Source: an uncultured Amylibacter sp. (lineage in GTDB: Bacteria > Pseudomonadota > Alphaproteobacteria > Rhodobacterales > Rhodobacteraceae). Taken from it: a DNA stretch of 64,000 nt. The DNA lies in NCBI GenBank assembly GCA_905182285.1, contig CAJJAY010000018.1, positions 1 to 64,000 on the forward strand, read 5' to 3'. Numbering within the stretch: position 1 is the first letter of the stretch; each line of letters opens with the position of its first letter. The notes beneath the pieces are model-generated. The model saw nothing but the letters and a program-made list of their open reading frames with translations. It was not told where the DNA came from and did no database searches. The translations under genes and the position numbers were made by a program. Positions 27,886-37,441 of this stretch are shown here, in pieces.

Positions 27886-29289
27886 TTATTCATTAGTATC
27901 AATATCATCTGTTTTTGCAACCCGCGCACCACTATCATTAGATGTTACTACATTTAATGATTTCAATTTTCTATGTAATGCAGAGCGTTCCATTCCAACA
28001 AAATTTGAAGTTTTAGAAATATTGCCTCCAAATCTATTAACTTGAGCAACTAAATAATCTCTTTCAAATAATTCACGTGCTTCACGCAAAGGCAATCCAA
28101 GCGTATTACTATTCAAATCAACTGTATTGTCATTACTTACAATATTTTTTGTCTGAAGTTCATTTACAGTTATTTCACCAGATTGTGCTCCAAGTATTAA
28201 AGATCTCTCTAATACATTTCTTAATTGCCTTATATTTCCTGGCCAGTTTCTAGATTGAAGATGTACTAATGCCTGTTGACTTAAATTACGTTTTGGCAGA
28301 CCTTGTTTTTCGCTCAATTCACTAATAAAGAAATTAGAAATTAATGGAATATCCTCAATCCTTTCCTCCAATGATGGTACGGAAATCGGTATAACATTTA
28401 GCCGATGATATAATTCTTCTCTAAAATTTTTATCTTTTATTTCAGCTAATAAATTATGACTACTTGATGAAATTACTCTAAAATCAACTGATACATTAGT
28501 ATTTCCGCCTATTCTCATAAATTGCTGATCAACCAAAATTCTTAAAATCTTAGATTGTGTCCCAATTGGCATATCACCCACTTCATCCAGATATAAAATA
28601 CCTCCGTTAGCCTTTTCTAGCAAACCCATGTGAACTTTACCATTGACTTCAGATCCAAATAATAACTCTTCCATTCGTTCTGAAGACATTGATGCAGAAT
28701 TGACTGTTATAAAAGCAAAGTCTTTTCGAGGTGAATTTTTATGTATATATCGTGCTGCAACTTCTTTTCCCGCCCCTGATGAGCCAGATAACATAATTCT
28801 ACTATTTCCACTTGATACTTTTTCGAGTTGTTGTTTGAAATTTTTGAAAACAGACGAGTTTCCAATTAACTCAAACGATGGTATTTCCCTAACTTTGAAT
28901 GCTGCATTCTCAGACCTTAATCGAGAAGTCTCCATTGCCCGTGCTATTACAACTGTAAGTTGGTCTATATTAAATGGTTTTTCTATAAAATCATATGCAC
29001 CTTGTTTAATTGCAGCCACCGCAATTTCAATATTGCCATGGCCCGATATAATTACTATCGGGATATCTGGATTGCTTAATTTGACATGTTTTAGAATATC
29101 AATTCCATCTAGTTTACTTTCTTTTAACCAAATATCTAAAATAATTAATTGAGGTTTAGATTTTTTAATTGATTTAAATGTCTCTTCTGAATTTGCAGCT
29201 AAGTCAGTAGAATAGCCTTCATCAATTAAGATATCGGATACTAATTCACGGATATCTTTTTCATCATCCACAATTAATATATCACCCAT
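27886..29289 (-). CDS. ntrX: NtrX response regulator (NtrC-family, no GAFTGA loop)
   Basis: A 467-residue response regulator paired with NtrY. The receiver domain (1-120) has phospho-acceptor Asp52 and Lys104. The AAA+ domain has a P-loop GSSGAGKE (169-176) and Walker B ILYLDE (231-236). Between them the sequence reads FGSEVNGKVHMGLLEKANGG: the sigma-54-contacting GAFTGA is absent, as is usual for alphaproteobacterial NtrX. The C-terminal HTH is of Fis type (KTSNFVGMERSALHRKLKSL). Its start overlaps the ntrY stop by 8 nt. NtrYX regulates nitrogen, redox and envelope genes in relatives; targets here are unknown. Confidence 0.94.
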   Translation of the reverse strand: MGDILIVDDEKDIRELVSDILIDEGYSTDLAANSEETFKSIKKSKPQLIILDIWLKESKLDGIDILKHVKLSNPDIPIVIISGHGNIEIAVAAIKQGAYDFIEKPFNIDQLTVVIARAMETSRLRSENAAFKVREIPSFELIGNSSVFKNFKQQLEKVSSGNSRIMLSGSSGAGKEVAARYIHKNSPRKDFAFITVNSASMSSERMEELLFGSEVNGKVHMGLLEKANGGILYLDEVGDMPIGTQSKILRILVDQQFMRIGGNTNVSVDFRVISSSSHNLLAEIKDKNFREELYHRLNVIPISVPSLEERIEDIPLISNFFISELSEKQGLPKRNLSQQALVHLQSRNWPGNIRQLRNVLERSLILGAQSGEITVNELQTKNIVSNDNTVDLNSNTLGLPLREARELFERDYLVAQVNRFGGNISKTSNFVGMERSALHRKLKSLNVVTSNDSGARVAKTDDIDTNE

Positions 29290-31549
29290 GTTCTTCCACC
29301 TCTATGCTATTATTAGCTATTTTTTCGTTATCAATAATGATTTCTTTTGGAAAGATAATACGCATTTTAGCGCCAAAATCTTCATTGTTCGAGAATGGAG
29401 ATGCATCTAACAATTCTAAAGAACCATTGTGCTCCTCTATTATTTTTTTTACTATTGAAAGTCCTAAACCAGTACCATTTTCTCTATTTGTAACATATGG
29501 TTCAAATAATCTTGAGCGTTCTTGGGTTGGTAAACCTATTCCATTATCTTCAATTATGATCTCAAGATTATTGACATCTTTTTTAATAAATATTCTAATT
29601 TCAGGATCAAATTTGTTTGTTGAATTTAGTTTAGCTTTACTTTCGATTGCCTCACCCGCATTTTTAATTAAATTAGTAAAAGCTTGGTTGATCATAGTTT
29701 CATCGACATTCACATTAATGTCCCCATGAGGGTTCTTTAACTTTATTTTAATTGCTGGTGAAGAAATTTCAAATAATAATATAACATCTTTTAATAATTT
29801 TGTTATATTAACAGATCGTTTTATAGGTTCTGGCATTCGAGCAAACTTTGAAAATTCGTCAACTATTCTTCGCAAATCATTTGTTTGCCGTATTATTACA
29901 TCACAATATTGTGATAAATTATCTTCTTCAGCGCCAACCATAGGTGAGTACTTTCTCTTCAATCGTTCAGCAGATAATTGTATTGGAGTAAGTGGATTTT
30001 TTATTTCATGTGCAATACGCTGAGCAACATCTCCCCATGCAGCTAACCTTTGGGCAGAAACTAAATCGGTGACATCATCAAATGTTATTACGTAGCCTTC
30101 AACTAATAAATCTTCAGAAATACGAGCAGAAACTCTTACAAGAAGAATTTCTGTTGCACCAGCTCGTGTTAATTTAATTTCTTGCTGTTGTGTCTTATTT
30201 TCATTTTTTTGAATTAAAAGAAATAAATCCACAAATTCAGGAACTGCTAATTTAATACTTTTACCTTCATGGTTTTCTGCATTTAAATTTAATAATTTTT
30301 CTGCGGCTAGATTTATAAAACCTACATTACCATCCGATGATAAACCAATTACACCAGCTGTAACACCAGATAGAACACTATCAAATAATCTGCGTCTTCG
30401 TTCAGTATAATCATTTGCAGTGATCAAATCATCTCTTTGGCGCTTTACCTGTTTTGTCATGTGATTAAAAACTCGACTAAGCATTGCTATTTCATCATCA
30501 CCTTTTTCTTCGATCACTTGCACATCAAAATCACCTGCACCAAGTCTTTGTGCAGCTCCAGCTAATCGTCCTACAGGTCTTGACAGACGTTCAGCAAATA
30601 ACATGCCTAAAAGTATTGAAGATAAAATTACAAAAGTTGCAAACCCAAAATATAAAAGTCCATACGACCAAAGAATTTTTTCACGCTGAGCTTCCATAGT
30701 ATTGTATGTGATGGCAGATTCCATTGTTTTATCTAAAAGATTAAGAATGTTTCCATCGACCACTCTTGAGATATATAAATATTTATCAGCAAAGCTTTCT
30801 AATTTTATTAATCCTCTAAATTCATTATTTGGCCAATCTTCAATTATAAATAAATCACCAGTTTTAGCACTATCCATTGCTTCTTGGTTAGGCTCCTCAT
30901 AACCAAATAAATAACTTAGCTCTCCTCTAGATCGCAAGTTAGCATTTTCATCAATAATATATGCTTCTTTAAGACCTCTTTGTATAAGATTCTGATACGA
31001 AATTAATTGAAGCCTCAAATCACTGTCACTAACAAATGAATTAGTATCTTTATATTCATTCAGTCTAATAGCCATAAATTTTAGATCTACTTTAAGGTCA
31101 TTACTTTGTTCATTTTTATATGCTTTAGCTGCTGACAAAGAAGAACTAACTACGTTTTGTACATTTTTTGAAAACCAGCCCTCCACACCAATACTTAATG
31201 TAACCACAGCAAATACAGCTACAAGAACTGTTGGTATTAATGCAACTATTGCGAACACACGACTCAATCGCATATGCAGACGAGAACCTGCGGACTTTGC
31301 TCTACGAGCAGCAAACATTCTCATCACAGAATATCCAACGATTGCTATAACAACTAAAAGGTATATTCCATCAATAAGAAGAATAAATCGCAATACATTA
31401 CTTAAATTACTGCCAAATTCACCCTGTAATATGTATACTGTTAGACCTGTTAATATTGGCCCTAACAATATTAAAGACCAAGCTGAAATAATCAAAAATT
31501 TGCGGCGGTTACGCCACTGTTTAATTTTTCTTTTAAAATTATCAATCAT
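29282..31549 (-). CDS. ntrY: NtrY sensor histidine kinase
   Basis: A 755-residue membrane sensor kinase. The N-terminal part has hydrophobic helices at about 17-42, 52-76 and 95-120, a periplasmic/extracytoplasmic stretch to about 293, and another helix at about 294-320. HAMP follows (about 320-375), then PAS (385-495), then HisKA with the phospho-accepting His514 in QRIAHEIKNPLTP, and HATPase with IEDNGIGLP and GTGLGLSIV. It overlaps ntrX by 8 nt and begins 46 bp after ntrC, so ntrB-ntrC-ntrY-ntrX is one locus. Confidence 0.96.
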   Translation of the reverse strand: MIDNFKRKIKQWRNRRKFLIISAWSLILLGPILTGLTVYILQGEFGSNLSNVLRFILLIDGIYLLVVIAIVGYSVMRMFAARRAKSAGSRLHMRLSRVFAIVALIPTVLVAVFAVVTLSIGVEGWFSKNVQNVVSSSLSAAKAYKNEQSNDLKVDLKFMAIRLNEYKDTNSFVSDSDLRLQLISYQNLIQRGLKEAYIIDENANLRSRGELSYLFGYEEPNQEAMDSAKTGDLFIIEDWPNNEFRGLIKLESFADKYLYISRVVDGNILNLLDKTMESAITYNTMEAQREKILWSYGLLYFGFATFVILSSILLGMLFAERLSRPVGRLAGAAQRLGAGDFDVQVIEEKGDDEIAMLSRVFNHMTKQVKRQRDDLITANDYTERRRRLFDSVLSGVTAGVIGLSSDGNVGFINLAAEKLLNLNAENHEGKSIKLAVPEFVDLFLLIQKNENKTQQQEIKLTRAGATEILLVRVSARISEDLLVEGYVITFDDVTDLVSAQRLAAWGDVAQRIAHEIKNPLTPIQLSAERLKRKYSPMVGAEEDNLSQYCDVIIRQTNDLRRIVDEFSKFARMPEPIKRSVNITKLLKDVILLFEISSPAIKIKLKNPHGDINVNVDETMINQAFTNLIKNAGEAIESKAKLNSTNKFDPEIRIFIKKDVNNLEIIIEDNGIGLPTQERSRLFEPYVTNRENGTGLGLSIVKKIIEEHNGSLELLDASPFSNNEDFGAKMRIIFPKEIIIDNEKIANNSIEVEEHG

Positions 31550-31595
31550 ATCACAGGTACTAATAGTTCTATATTTGTTACACTATGTGACATCA

Positions 31596-32993
31596 TTACA
31601 TCATTTTTTTACTTCTTGTAACAACAATATCAAGGTCTTTAATTTTCTTTCTCAAAGTGTTCCTGTTTATACCTAACAATTCCGAAGTTTTAATTTGATT
31701 ACCTCTCGTCGCTGATAATGATAGAGCTATGAGAGGTAATTCAATTTCTTTCATTATACGATTATAAAGTCCTGGAGGTGGTAACGTATCACCGTGCAAA
31801 TCAAAGTATCTTTTAATATGCGTTTCAACTGAAGAGGATAACTTACCATTTTTAATATCTTCTTCATTTGGACTTACAGATGGTATTAAATTTAAATTTT
31901 CATCAACGTGAATATCATTTATTTCATCATCAGATATTAAAACTACTAATCTATTAACAAAATTTTCTAATTCCCTAATGTTTCCAACCCAAGGAGCATT
32001 TTGTAATAACTGTATAGCTTTTTTTGAAATATTTTTTTGTGGCAAACCTGACAAAGCAGATAATTGTAAGAAATGCCTTGTTAAATCAGGGATATCACCC
32101 AATCTATCTCTTAGCGGAGGCAAATTTATATTAACAACATTTAACCTATAAAATAAATCTTCTCTTATAATGCCTTGACTTATGAGGTTCTGCAGAGACA
32201 ACCTTGATGAAGAAATGAATCTATATTTTTTCTCAATCACAATGTCTGATCTTAATAAATCAAGTAATTGTAACTGAATTTCATCTGACATTTCAGAAAT
32301 TTCATCAAAATAAATTGTAGAATTTTTTGATGCAGGAGATATTTTTAAATCTTCTTTTCCTCCTATCAAAATTCCCTCAATTCTTTCAACATTTGATGAA
32401 GAAATATTAATTCTAATGAAGTCATTTGATGCTCTAGGACCTAGATCATGCATTGCATGAGCTAGGAGATCTTTGCCAGTTCCACTTTCTCCAGTAATAA
32501 CTGTTGAGAGATCGGTATTTAAAATTCTTGCTAAAAACCTATATACATCTTGCATTGGAGGCGAGGAACCAACTAATGGCAAATCTGGTTCAACATTCCC
32601 ATCAACTGGTATAACAGTGTTCGCTGTTCCTTGGTTTTGTAACGCTTTATTAACTTTTGATAATAGTTCTTTTAAATCAAATGGTTTTGGTAAATAATCA
32701 TAAGCACCTAATTCGGCAGCTTTTATTGCAGTAATCACAGTATTTTGTGCGGATATAATTATAACAGGTAAATCTTTACGCTTTTTCTTTATAACAGGTA
32801 ACATTTCCAAACCATCCCCATCTGGAAAGTTAACATCCGATATAACTACATCACCATTACCCTCATCTATCCAACGCCATAGTGTTTCTATACTTCCTGT
32901 GGCCCTAACCTTACAACCTGCTCGAGTAAGCGCTTGTGTCAATACAGCTCTTATTGTTCTATCATCATCAGCGACTAATATAGTTCCATCCAT
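31596..32993 (-). CDS. ntrC: Nitrogen regulator NtrC lacking the sigma-54 GAFTGA loop
   Basis: A 465-residue response regulator. The receiver (1-120) has Asp53 and Lys103. The AAA+ domain keeps the P-loop GESGTGK (168-174), Walker B IYFDE (227-231) and REDLFYRLNV. Where normal NtrC has an ESELFGHEKGAFTGA segment this protein has a shorter IEGILIGGKEDLKISPAS. The C-terminal Fis-type HTH is intact (KTSELLGINRNTLRKKIKDL). GAFTGA is needed to engage sigma-54 RNA polymerase; Rhodobacter capsulatus NtrC also lacks it and works with sigma-70. I infer sigma-54-independent activation or repression here. It overlaps ntrB by 1 nt. Position next to ntrB and dusB fixes its identity. Confidence 0.92.
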   Translation of the reverse strand: MDGTILVADDDRTIRAVLTQALTRAGCKVRATGSIETLWRWIDEGNGDVVISDVNFPDGDGLEMLPVIKKKRKDLPVIIISAQNTVITAIKAAELGAYDYLPKPFDLKELLSKVNKALQNQGTANTVIPVDGNVEPDLPLVGSSPPMQDVYRFLARILNTDLSTVITGESGTGKDLLAHAMHDLGPRASNDFIRINISSSNVERIEGILIGGKEDLKISPASKNSTIYFDEISEMSDEIQLQLLDLLRSDIVIEKKYRFISSSRLSLQNLISQGIIREDLFYRLNVVNINLPPLRDRLGDIPDLTRHFLQLSALSGLPQKNISKKAIQLLQNAPWVGNIRELENFVNRLVVLISDDEINDIHVDENLNLIPSVSPNEEDIKNGKLSSSVETHIKRYFDLHGDTLPPPGLYNRIMKEIELPLIALSLSATRGNQIKTSELLGINRNTLRKKIKDLDIVVTRSKKMM

Positions 32994-34075
32994 TATATTT
33001 TATCCTTAAAAGATTTTTTCCATACCGGAAGTCGAAAAGTAAAAGTGGTTCCACTTTCTTCCGAAGAACACTCAATTAAACCACCATGACTGGTGATTAT
33101 TTTAGAGACCAATGATAATCCCAGACCTGTACCATTTACTTTTGATGATACAAAAGGTTCAAATATTTCATCTACAATATTTGAAGGAATTCCTTTACCA
33201 TTATCAATAATGTCAATTTGCAGTGGCAAAATTTCTGTTTTATTTCCAGAAACAGCATATCGAACACCTGAATTATATGATGTTCGAATTTTTATTTTAC
33301 CACGTTCATTTTTAATTGACTCACAAGCATTTTTTAAAATATTTTGAAAGACTTGTAGCATTTGATCAGTATCTCCAGATGCATCAGGTAATGACGGATC
33401 GTAAAATTTAATAAATTCTATTCCTGATCCAAAGCCTGCCGAAGATGATCTGATAGCCCTATCCAAAATATCATGGATATTATAGGCATTTCTAGTTGCA
33501 GGACGAACATCTGAAAATATTTCAAATCTATCAACTAAAGTGCCAATTCTTTTAGTTTCTTGCCCTATCATTTCAGCTAATTCTACGTCATCTTTAGAAG
33601 CATTCATTGCTAAAAGTTGGGCTGCACCGGAAATTCCCGCAAGGGGATTTCGAATTTCATGTGCTAACATTGAAGCCATAGCGGTAACGGAACGTGCGGC
33701 AGTGCGTTGTGTAGATGATTTACTTATTTTTTGTGCAAAACTTGTAGGCTGGATGATTAATAAATAATTTGTACTATCTTTATCTAATGGGTTTATATGA
33801 AGATTACACTCAATAGAAAGCCTATCTAAAGTAGAAATTTCTATACCATATTGACTAAAAGACGAGTTCTGTTTCTTTACTTGCTTTACTGTTTCTATAA
33901 CAATTGAATTTTTTCCAAAAAATAATCCTAAATTTTTACCTATCATGTGGCTCTGAGATGTATGCACAATTTGCTCTGCTGCAGAATTACCCTCAATAAT
34001 GTTTAAATTCGAATTTATTACGAAAGCAGGAAAAGGGATTGTATTCCAGATATGGGTAAAATCAACTACAGTCAT
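32993..34075 (-). CDS. ntrB: Nitrogen sensor kinase/phosphatase NtrB
   Basis: A 360-residue cytoplasmic histidine kinase that phosphorylates NtrC under nitrogen limitation, normally controlled by PII. A PAS domain occupies about residues 8-110. The HisKA motif MLAHEIRNPLAGISGAAQLL has the phospho-accepting His139. The ATPase has NILKNACESI, DNGKGIPSNI and GTGLGLSLV. No PII (glnB/glnK) gene lies in the window. It overlaps dusB by 4 nt (ATGA) and ntrC by 1 nt. Confidence 0.95.
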   Translation of the reverse strand: MTVVDFTHIWNTIPFPAFVINSNLNIIEGNSAAEQIVHTSQSHMIGKNLGLFFGKNSIVIETVKQVKKQNSSFSQYGIEISTLDRLSIECNLHINPLDKDSTNYLLIIQPTSFAQKISKSSTQRTAARSVTAMASMLAHEIRNPLAGISGAAQLLAMNASKDDVELAEMIGQETKRIGTLVDRFEIFSDVRPATRNAYNIHDILDRAIRSSSAGFGSGIEFIKFYDPSLPDASGDTDQMLQVFQNILKNACESIKNERGKIKIRTSYNSGVRYAVSGNKTEILPLQIDIIDNGKGIPSNIVDEIFEPFVSSKVNGTGLGLSLVSKIITSHGGLIECSSEESGTTFTFRLPVWKKSFKDKI

Positions 34076-35058
34076 ACATTCAACTCTTCTTCATATAAGG
34101 ATGATATCATAGATAATACTTTTTTTGGGTCAGTTTCTGTTTGTAATGCTCGTCTTTTAGAAACATCTACTCCAATATAATCCATGTACCAGCCCAGATG
34201 TTTTCTTGCGACTTTGTTGCCATGTTCTTGACCATAAAAATGCAACATCTCAAGATAATGATTTGAAATCATTGTAGTAAAATCCTTACCTTGTGGGACA
34301 TTAGGGGGCTCAGTGCCAAATATTTCTGATGCTATTTGAGCTAATATCCAAGGCTTTCCTTGGGCGCCTCTGCCAATCATAACTCCATCAGCTTGAGACT
34401 GATCCATGGCTAATTTTGCAGTTGATGTATCGATGATATCACCATTTGCAATAACGGGAATAGTAACTGCTTTTTTTACATCTTGTATTTTATTCCAGTT
34501 CGCTGATCCTTTATAAAACTGACATCTTGTTCGACCATGAATCGTAACCATTTTAATACCAATTTTTTCTGCACTAGCAGCTAAATGAGCAGCATTTAAA
34601 TCATCATCATCCCAGCCTAATCTTGTTTTTAAAGTTACAGGAACATCTACAGCGTTTACGACTGCTTCAATAAGCTCTAATGCTAATTTTGGTGTTCGCA
34701 TTAAAGCAGAACCTGAAGCACCGTTCACAACGCTTTTTGCAGGGCACCCCATATTAATATCTATTATTTTTGCGCCATTTCCTGCAATTAGCTTTGCACA
34801 TTCAGACATCCAATACGCATCCCGGCCAGCAATTTGCACTGATGTGCCTTCTATATTTAATCCCAGCTCTGCTCTAGCACGTGCATCTTTTCCTTTTTGC
34901 ATAATTTCATGGCTAGCAACCATTTCAGAAACCACAAGACCCGCACCAAAACTTGAAACAAGGTTTCTGTAAGGTAAGTCTGTAATTCCAGCTAATGGTG
35001 ATAAAAATACAGGGGGCGAAACTGCCTGTTTTCCAATCATTATTGTGCTCATGATCAA
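34072..35058 (-). CDS. dusB: tRNA-dihydrouridine synthase B (NifR3)
   Basis: FMN-dependent reductase that makes dihydrouridine in the tRNA D-loop. The 328-residue TIM-barrel protein has FLSPLAGITDLPYRNL, the catalytic-Cys segment INMGCPAKSVVNGASGSALM, TLKTRLGWDDDD, HGRTRCQFYKG and ANGDIIDTSTA. It is the historical nifR3 upstream of ntrB-ntrC. It opens the dusB-ntrBCYX operon with a 4-nt overlap to ntrB and is divergent from ispDF across 52 bp. The first ATG is uncertain; a second lies two codons later. Confidence 0.95.
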   Translation of the reverse strand: MIMSTIMIGKQAVSPPVFLSPLAGITDLPYRNLVSSFGAGLVVSEMVASHEIMQKGKDARARAELGLNIEGTSVQIAGRDAYWMSECAKLIAGNGAKIIDINMGCPAKSVVNGASGSALMRTPKLALELIEAVVNAVDVPVTLKTRLGWDDDDLNAAHLAASAEKIGIKMVTIHGRTRCQFYKGSANWNKIQDVKKAVTIPVIANGDIIDTSTAKLAMDQSQADGVMIGRGAQGKPWILAQIASEIFGTEPPNVPQGKDFTTMISNHYLEMLHFYGQEHGNKVARKHLGWYMDYIGVDVSKRRALQTETDPKKVLSMISSLYEEELNV

Positions 35059-35110
35059 TTTATAGGCAGTTAAATCTTAAACTACAAGTTTAATCGAACT
35101 TGCATCAGTA

Positions 35111-36280
35111 ATGTTTCAATCTATAAACAGAGATATGAATTCTATAACAGCCATAATTGTAGCAGCAGGTCGAGGCACAAGAGCCGGAAATGGCATACCT
35201 AAGCAGTATCGTAAAATTGGAAAAAAATCTATTTTACATCATACAATTAATTCACTTTTAGCTCATAATAAAATAAACAATGTTTTATGTGTAATTCACG
35301 AAGATGATATAACGCTATTTGCAGACATAGCATCAAAAATAAATAATATTAGACTTTCTAAAGCTATATTAGGTGGAGAAACAAGATCAGAAAGTGTTTT
35401 TAATGGCCTCAAATCTGCCTCTAGCGATTATGTACTTATTCATGATGGAGCTAGACCATGCCTTCCAATAAGCGCATTAAATCGACTTATTGATGGCTTG
35501 GAAAAAAATGATGCTTGTTTTTTAGGTCTCCCAGTAGTCGACACATTATGGTCAGTATCTAATACGAAAATTACAGAAAACATACCTCGAGAGACTGTTT
35601 GGAAAGCCCAAACTCCTCAAGCATTTAAATTAAGTAAAATATACAACGCATATAAAAACACAAATCAGACAAGTACAGATGACGTTGGAATTGCACATGC
35701 TGCTGGAATAAAGGTTACACCTATAATTGGATCTGAAAAAAATATTAAGATAACAAATCCAGAAGATTTCAATTTAGCAGAACAATATATAGGAAATAAA
35801 ATGGATATAAGAGTTGGTAATGGATTTGACGTGCATGCATTAGGAATTGGTAGTTATATAATTCTTAACGGAATAAAAATACCACATACAAAATCCATGA
35901 TAGGTCATTCAGATGCTGATGTGGCTATGCACGCAATAACTGATGCTATTTTTGGTGGCCTATGTGAAGGTGACATAGGTCAATGGTTTCCGCCAACTGA
36001 TAAAACATGGGAAAATGCTTCTTCTGATATATTTCTCAAAAAAGCAGTCAAATTGTGTGAAGAGCAAAATTATTCAATTAATCATATTGACTGCACTATT
36101 ATCTGTGAAACTCCAAAAATTGGACCTCATGCAGAAAAAATGCGAGAAAATATTGCAAAAATAACAAATATTTCTATTTCAAAAATATCGATTAAAGCAA
36201 CAACAACAGAACAGTTAGGGTTTACTGGAAGAAATGAAGGAATCGCAGCACAAGCAACTGCGACATTAATTAAAAAATGA
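35111..36280 (+). CDS. ispDF: Bifunctional IspD/IspF isoprenoid enzyme
   Basis: A 389-residue fusion of two non-consecutive steps of the MEP isoprenoid pathway. The N-terminal IspD half (to about 225) joins CTP to MEP (IIVAAGRGTRAGNGIPKQY, VLIHDGARPCLP, ETVWKAQTPQAF). The C-terminal IspF half (about 234-389) makes the cyclodiphosphate (RVGNGFDVHALG with metal ligands Asp and His, IGHSDADVAMHAITDAI, EQLGFTGRNEGIAAQA). The fusion is common in alphaproteobacteria. An internal ATG at 35135 starts right before the IspD signature and could be the real start. It overlaps pgpA by 4 nt. Confidence 0.96.
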   Translation: MFQSINRDMNSITAIIVAAGRGTRAGNGIPKQYRKIGKKSILHHTINSLLAHNKINNVLCVIHEDDITLFADIASKINNIRLSKAILGGETRSESVFNGLKSASSDYVLIHDGARPCLPISALNRLIDGLEKNDACFLGLPVVDTLWSVSNTKITENIPRETVWKAQTPQAFKLSKIYNAYKNTNQTSTDDVGIAHAAGIKVTPIIGSEKNIKITNPEDFNLAEQYIGNKMDIRVGNGFDVHALGIGSYIILNGIKIPHTKSMIGHSDADVAMHAITDAIFGGLCEGDIGQWFPPTDKTWENASSDIFLKKAVKLCEEQNYSINHIDCTIICETPKIGPHAEKMRENIAKITNISISKISIKATTTEQLGFTGRNEGIAAQATATLIKK

Positions 36281-36813
36281 TGCGCTTAATATCAACTTGG
36301 TTTTATATAGGCCTTTTAAAACCAGCACCTGGAACGTGGGGCTCACTTGGATCCCTGCCCTTTATTTATGTTTTTCTTCTATTGAATTTTACTATTTGGC
36401 ACCTAATGACTTTGTGCATATTAATTTTTTTTCTTGGGTGGTGGGCAACTTTTATAGAAACCAGAAATATTAAAGAACATGATCCAGCTGAAATTGTTAT
36501 TGATGAAGTTGTTGGCCAATGGATTACGTTTTCTCCACTTTTTTTAATTTTATCAAATATAAAATTTAATACTTCAATTTCAGAAAATACTATATTCATA
36601 AATGCAGATAGTTCAGTTTATTCAATGCACATTATATACATATTTATATGTGCATTCGCATTATTTCGATTTTTTGATATTTTAAAACCATGGCCGATAA
36701 GCTGGGCTGATCAGATATCATCACCATTTGGAGTAATGTTTGATGATGTACTTGCAGGCCTATATGCTGCATTATCCTTATCTATCATTTTATTTTTTGG
36801 ATTTACGCTATGA
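36277..36813 (+). CDS. pgpA: Phosphatidylglycerophosphatase A
   Basis: Dephosphorylates phosphatidylglycerophosphate to phosphatidylglycerol in the inner membrane. The 178 residues start with the family signature LLKPAPGTWGSLGSLPF and have the acidic DPAEIVIDEVVGQW active-site segment and FRFFDILKPWPISWADQI, with several hydrophobic helices. Length is normal. The ATG overlaps the ispDF stop (ATGA), and its stop overlaps the pncC start by 4 nt, so the three are coupled. Confidence 0.95.
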   Translation: MMRLISTWFYIGLLKPAPGTWGSLGSLPFIYVFLLLNFTIWHLMTLCILIFFLGWWATFIETRNIKEHDPAEIVIDEVVGQWITFSPLFLILSNIKFNTSISENTIFINADSSVYSMHIIYIFICAFALFRFFDILKPWPISWADQISSPFGVMFDDVLAGLYAALSLSIILFFGFTL

Positions 36814-37289
36814 GCCACATTAAAGAAATACTAAAACTTTCACAAAAAATTGGATGGCGCATATCAACCGCTGAAAGTTGTACTGGTGGATTAATTTCTA
36901 GTGCATTAACTTCAATACCTGGCTCTTCAGTTTTTTATGATAGAGGTTTTATTACGTACTCAAACGACGCAAAAATTAATATGCTTGGCGTAAGCAGATC
37001 ATCTTTAACTACTTTTGGCGCAGTTAGCGAACAAGTAGCAATTGAAATGGCTGATGGCTCCATAAAAAATTCATTGGCTGATTTGGCCTTATCTGTGACT
37101 GGAATAGCTGGCCCCGGAGGATCCGATTATAAAGAAGAAGGAACAGTATGCTTTGGCTTAGCTCTAAAGGATGGATCAAGTTTTTCCAAAACTAAATTTT
37201 TTGGTGCAATTGGCCGAGATAATGTGAGAAATGAAGCTACAAATTATGCAATTAAATTGATTTTTGAAAAATTGAGTCAAAATACATAA
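36810..37289 (+). CDS. pncC: CinA C-terminal domain protein, NMN amidohydrolase (PncC)
   Basis: A 159-residue stand-alone CinA C-terminal domain. TAESCTGGLISSALTSIPGS and SVTGIAGPGGSD are the signature segments. PncC-type members deamidate nicotinamide mononucleotide in pyridine-nucleotide recycling. There is no N-terminal molybdopterin-binding-like domain. It overlaps pgpA by 4 nt and is the last gene of ispDF-pgpA-pncC; amtB follows after a 152-bp gap. Confidence 0.92.
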   Translation: MSHIKEILKLSQKIGWRISTAESCTGGLISSALTSIPGSSVFYDRGFITYSNDAKINMLGVSRSSLTTFGAVSEQVAIEMADGSIKNSLADLALSVTGIAGPGGSDYKEEGTVCFGLALKDGSSFSKTKFFGAIGRDNVRNEATNYAIKLIFEKLSQNT

Positions 37290-37388
37290 CGTCTTTTTAA
37301 GATGCACAATAAATCACATTAATATAAAATTTATGCCTAATTTATAATCAAATAATATTTCCGATAACATAAATAGACATTTAATCTT

Positions 37389-37394
37389 TATAAT
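37389..37394 (+). promoter_or_regulatory. Possible -10 element of amtB
   Basis: A perfect TATAAT sits 47 bp before the amtB ATG; another is at 37343-37348. Neither has a good -35 hexamer. I also see no GG-N10-GC type -24/-12 element that would mark a sigma-54 promoter, which fits the GAFTGA-less NtrC in this genome. Confidence 0.35.
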
Positions 37395-37441
37395 TGAATG
37401 GCTTTTCTCCATGGAAATTAAAACAATTTGGAGAAAATAAT

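Noticed and set aside
37290-37441. Sigma-54 promoter upstream of amtB
   Set aside because: TGGC at 37399-37402 looked like a -24 element, but no GC dinucleotide of the -12 element lies at the needed spacing.
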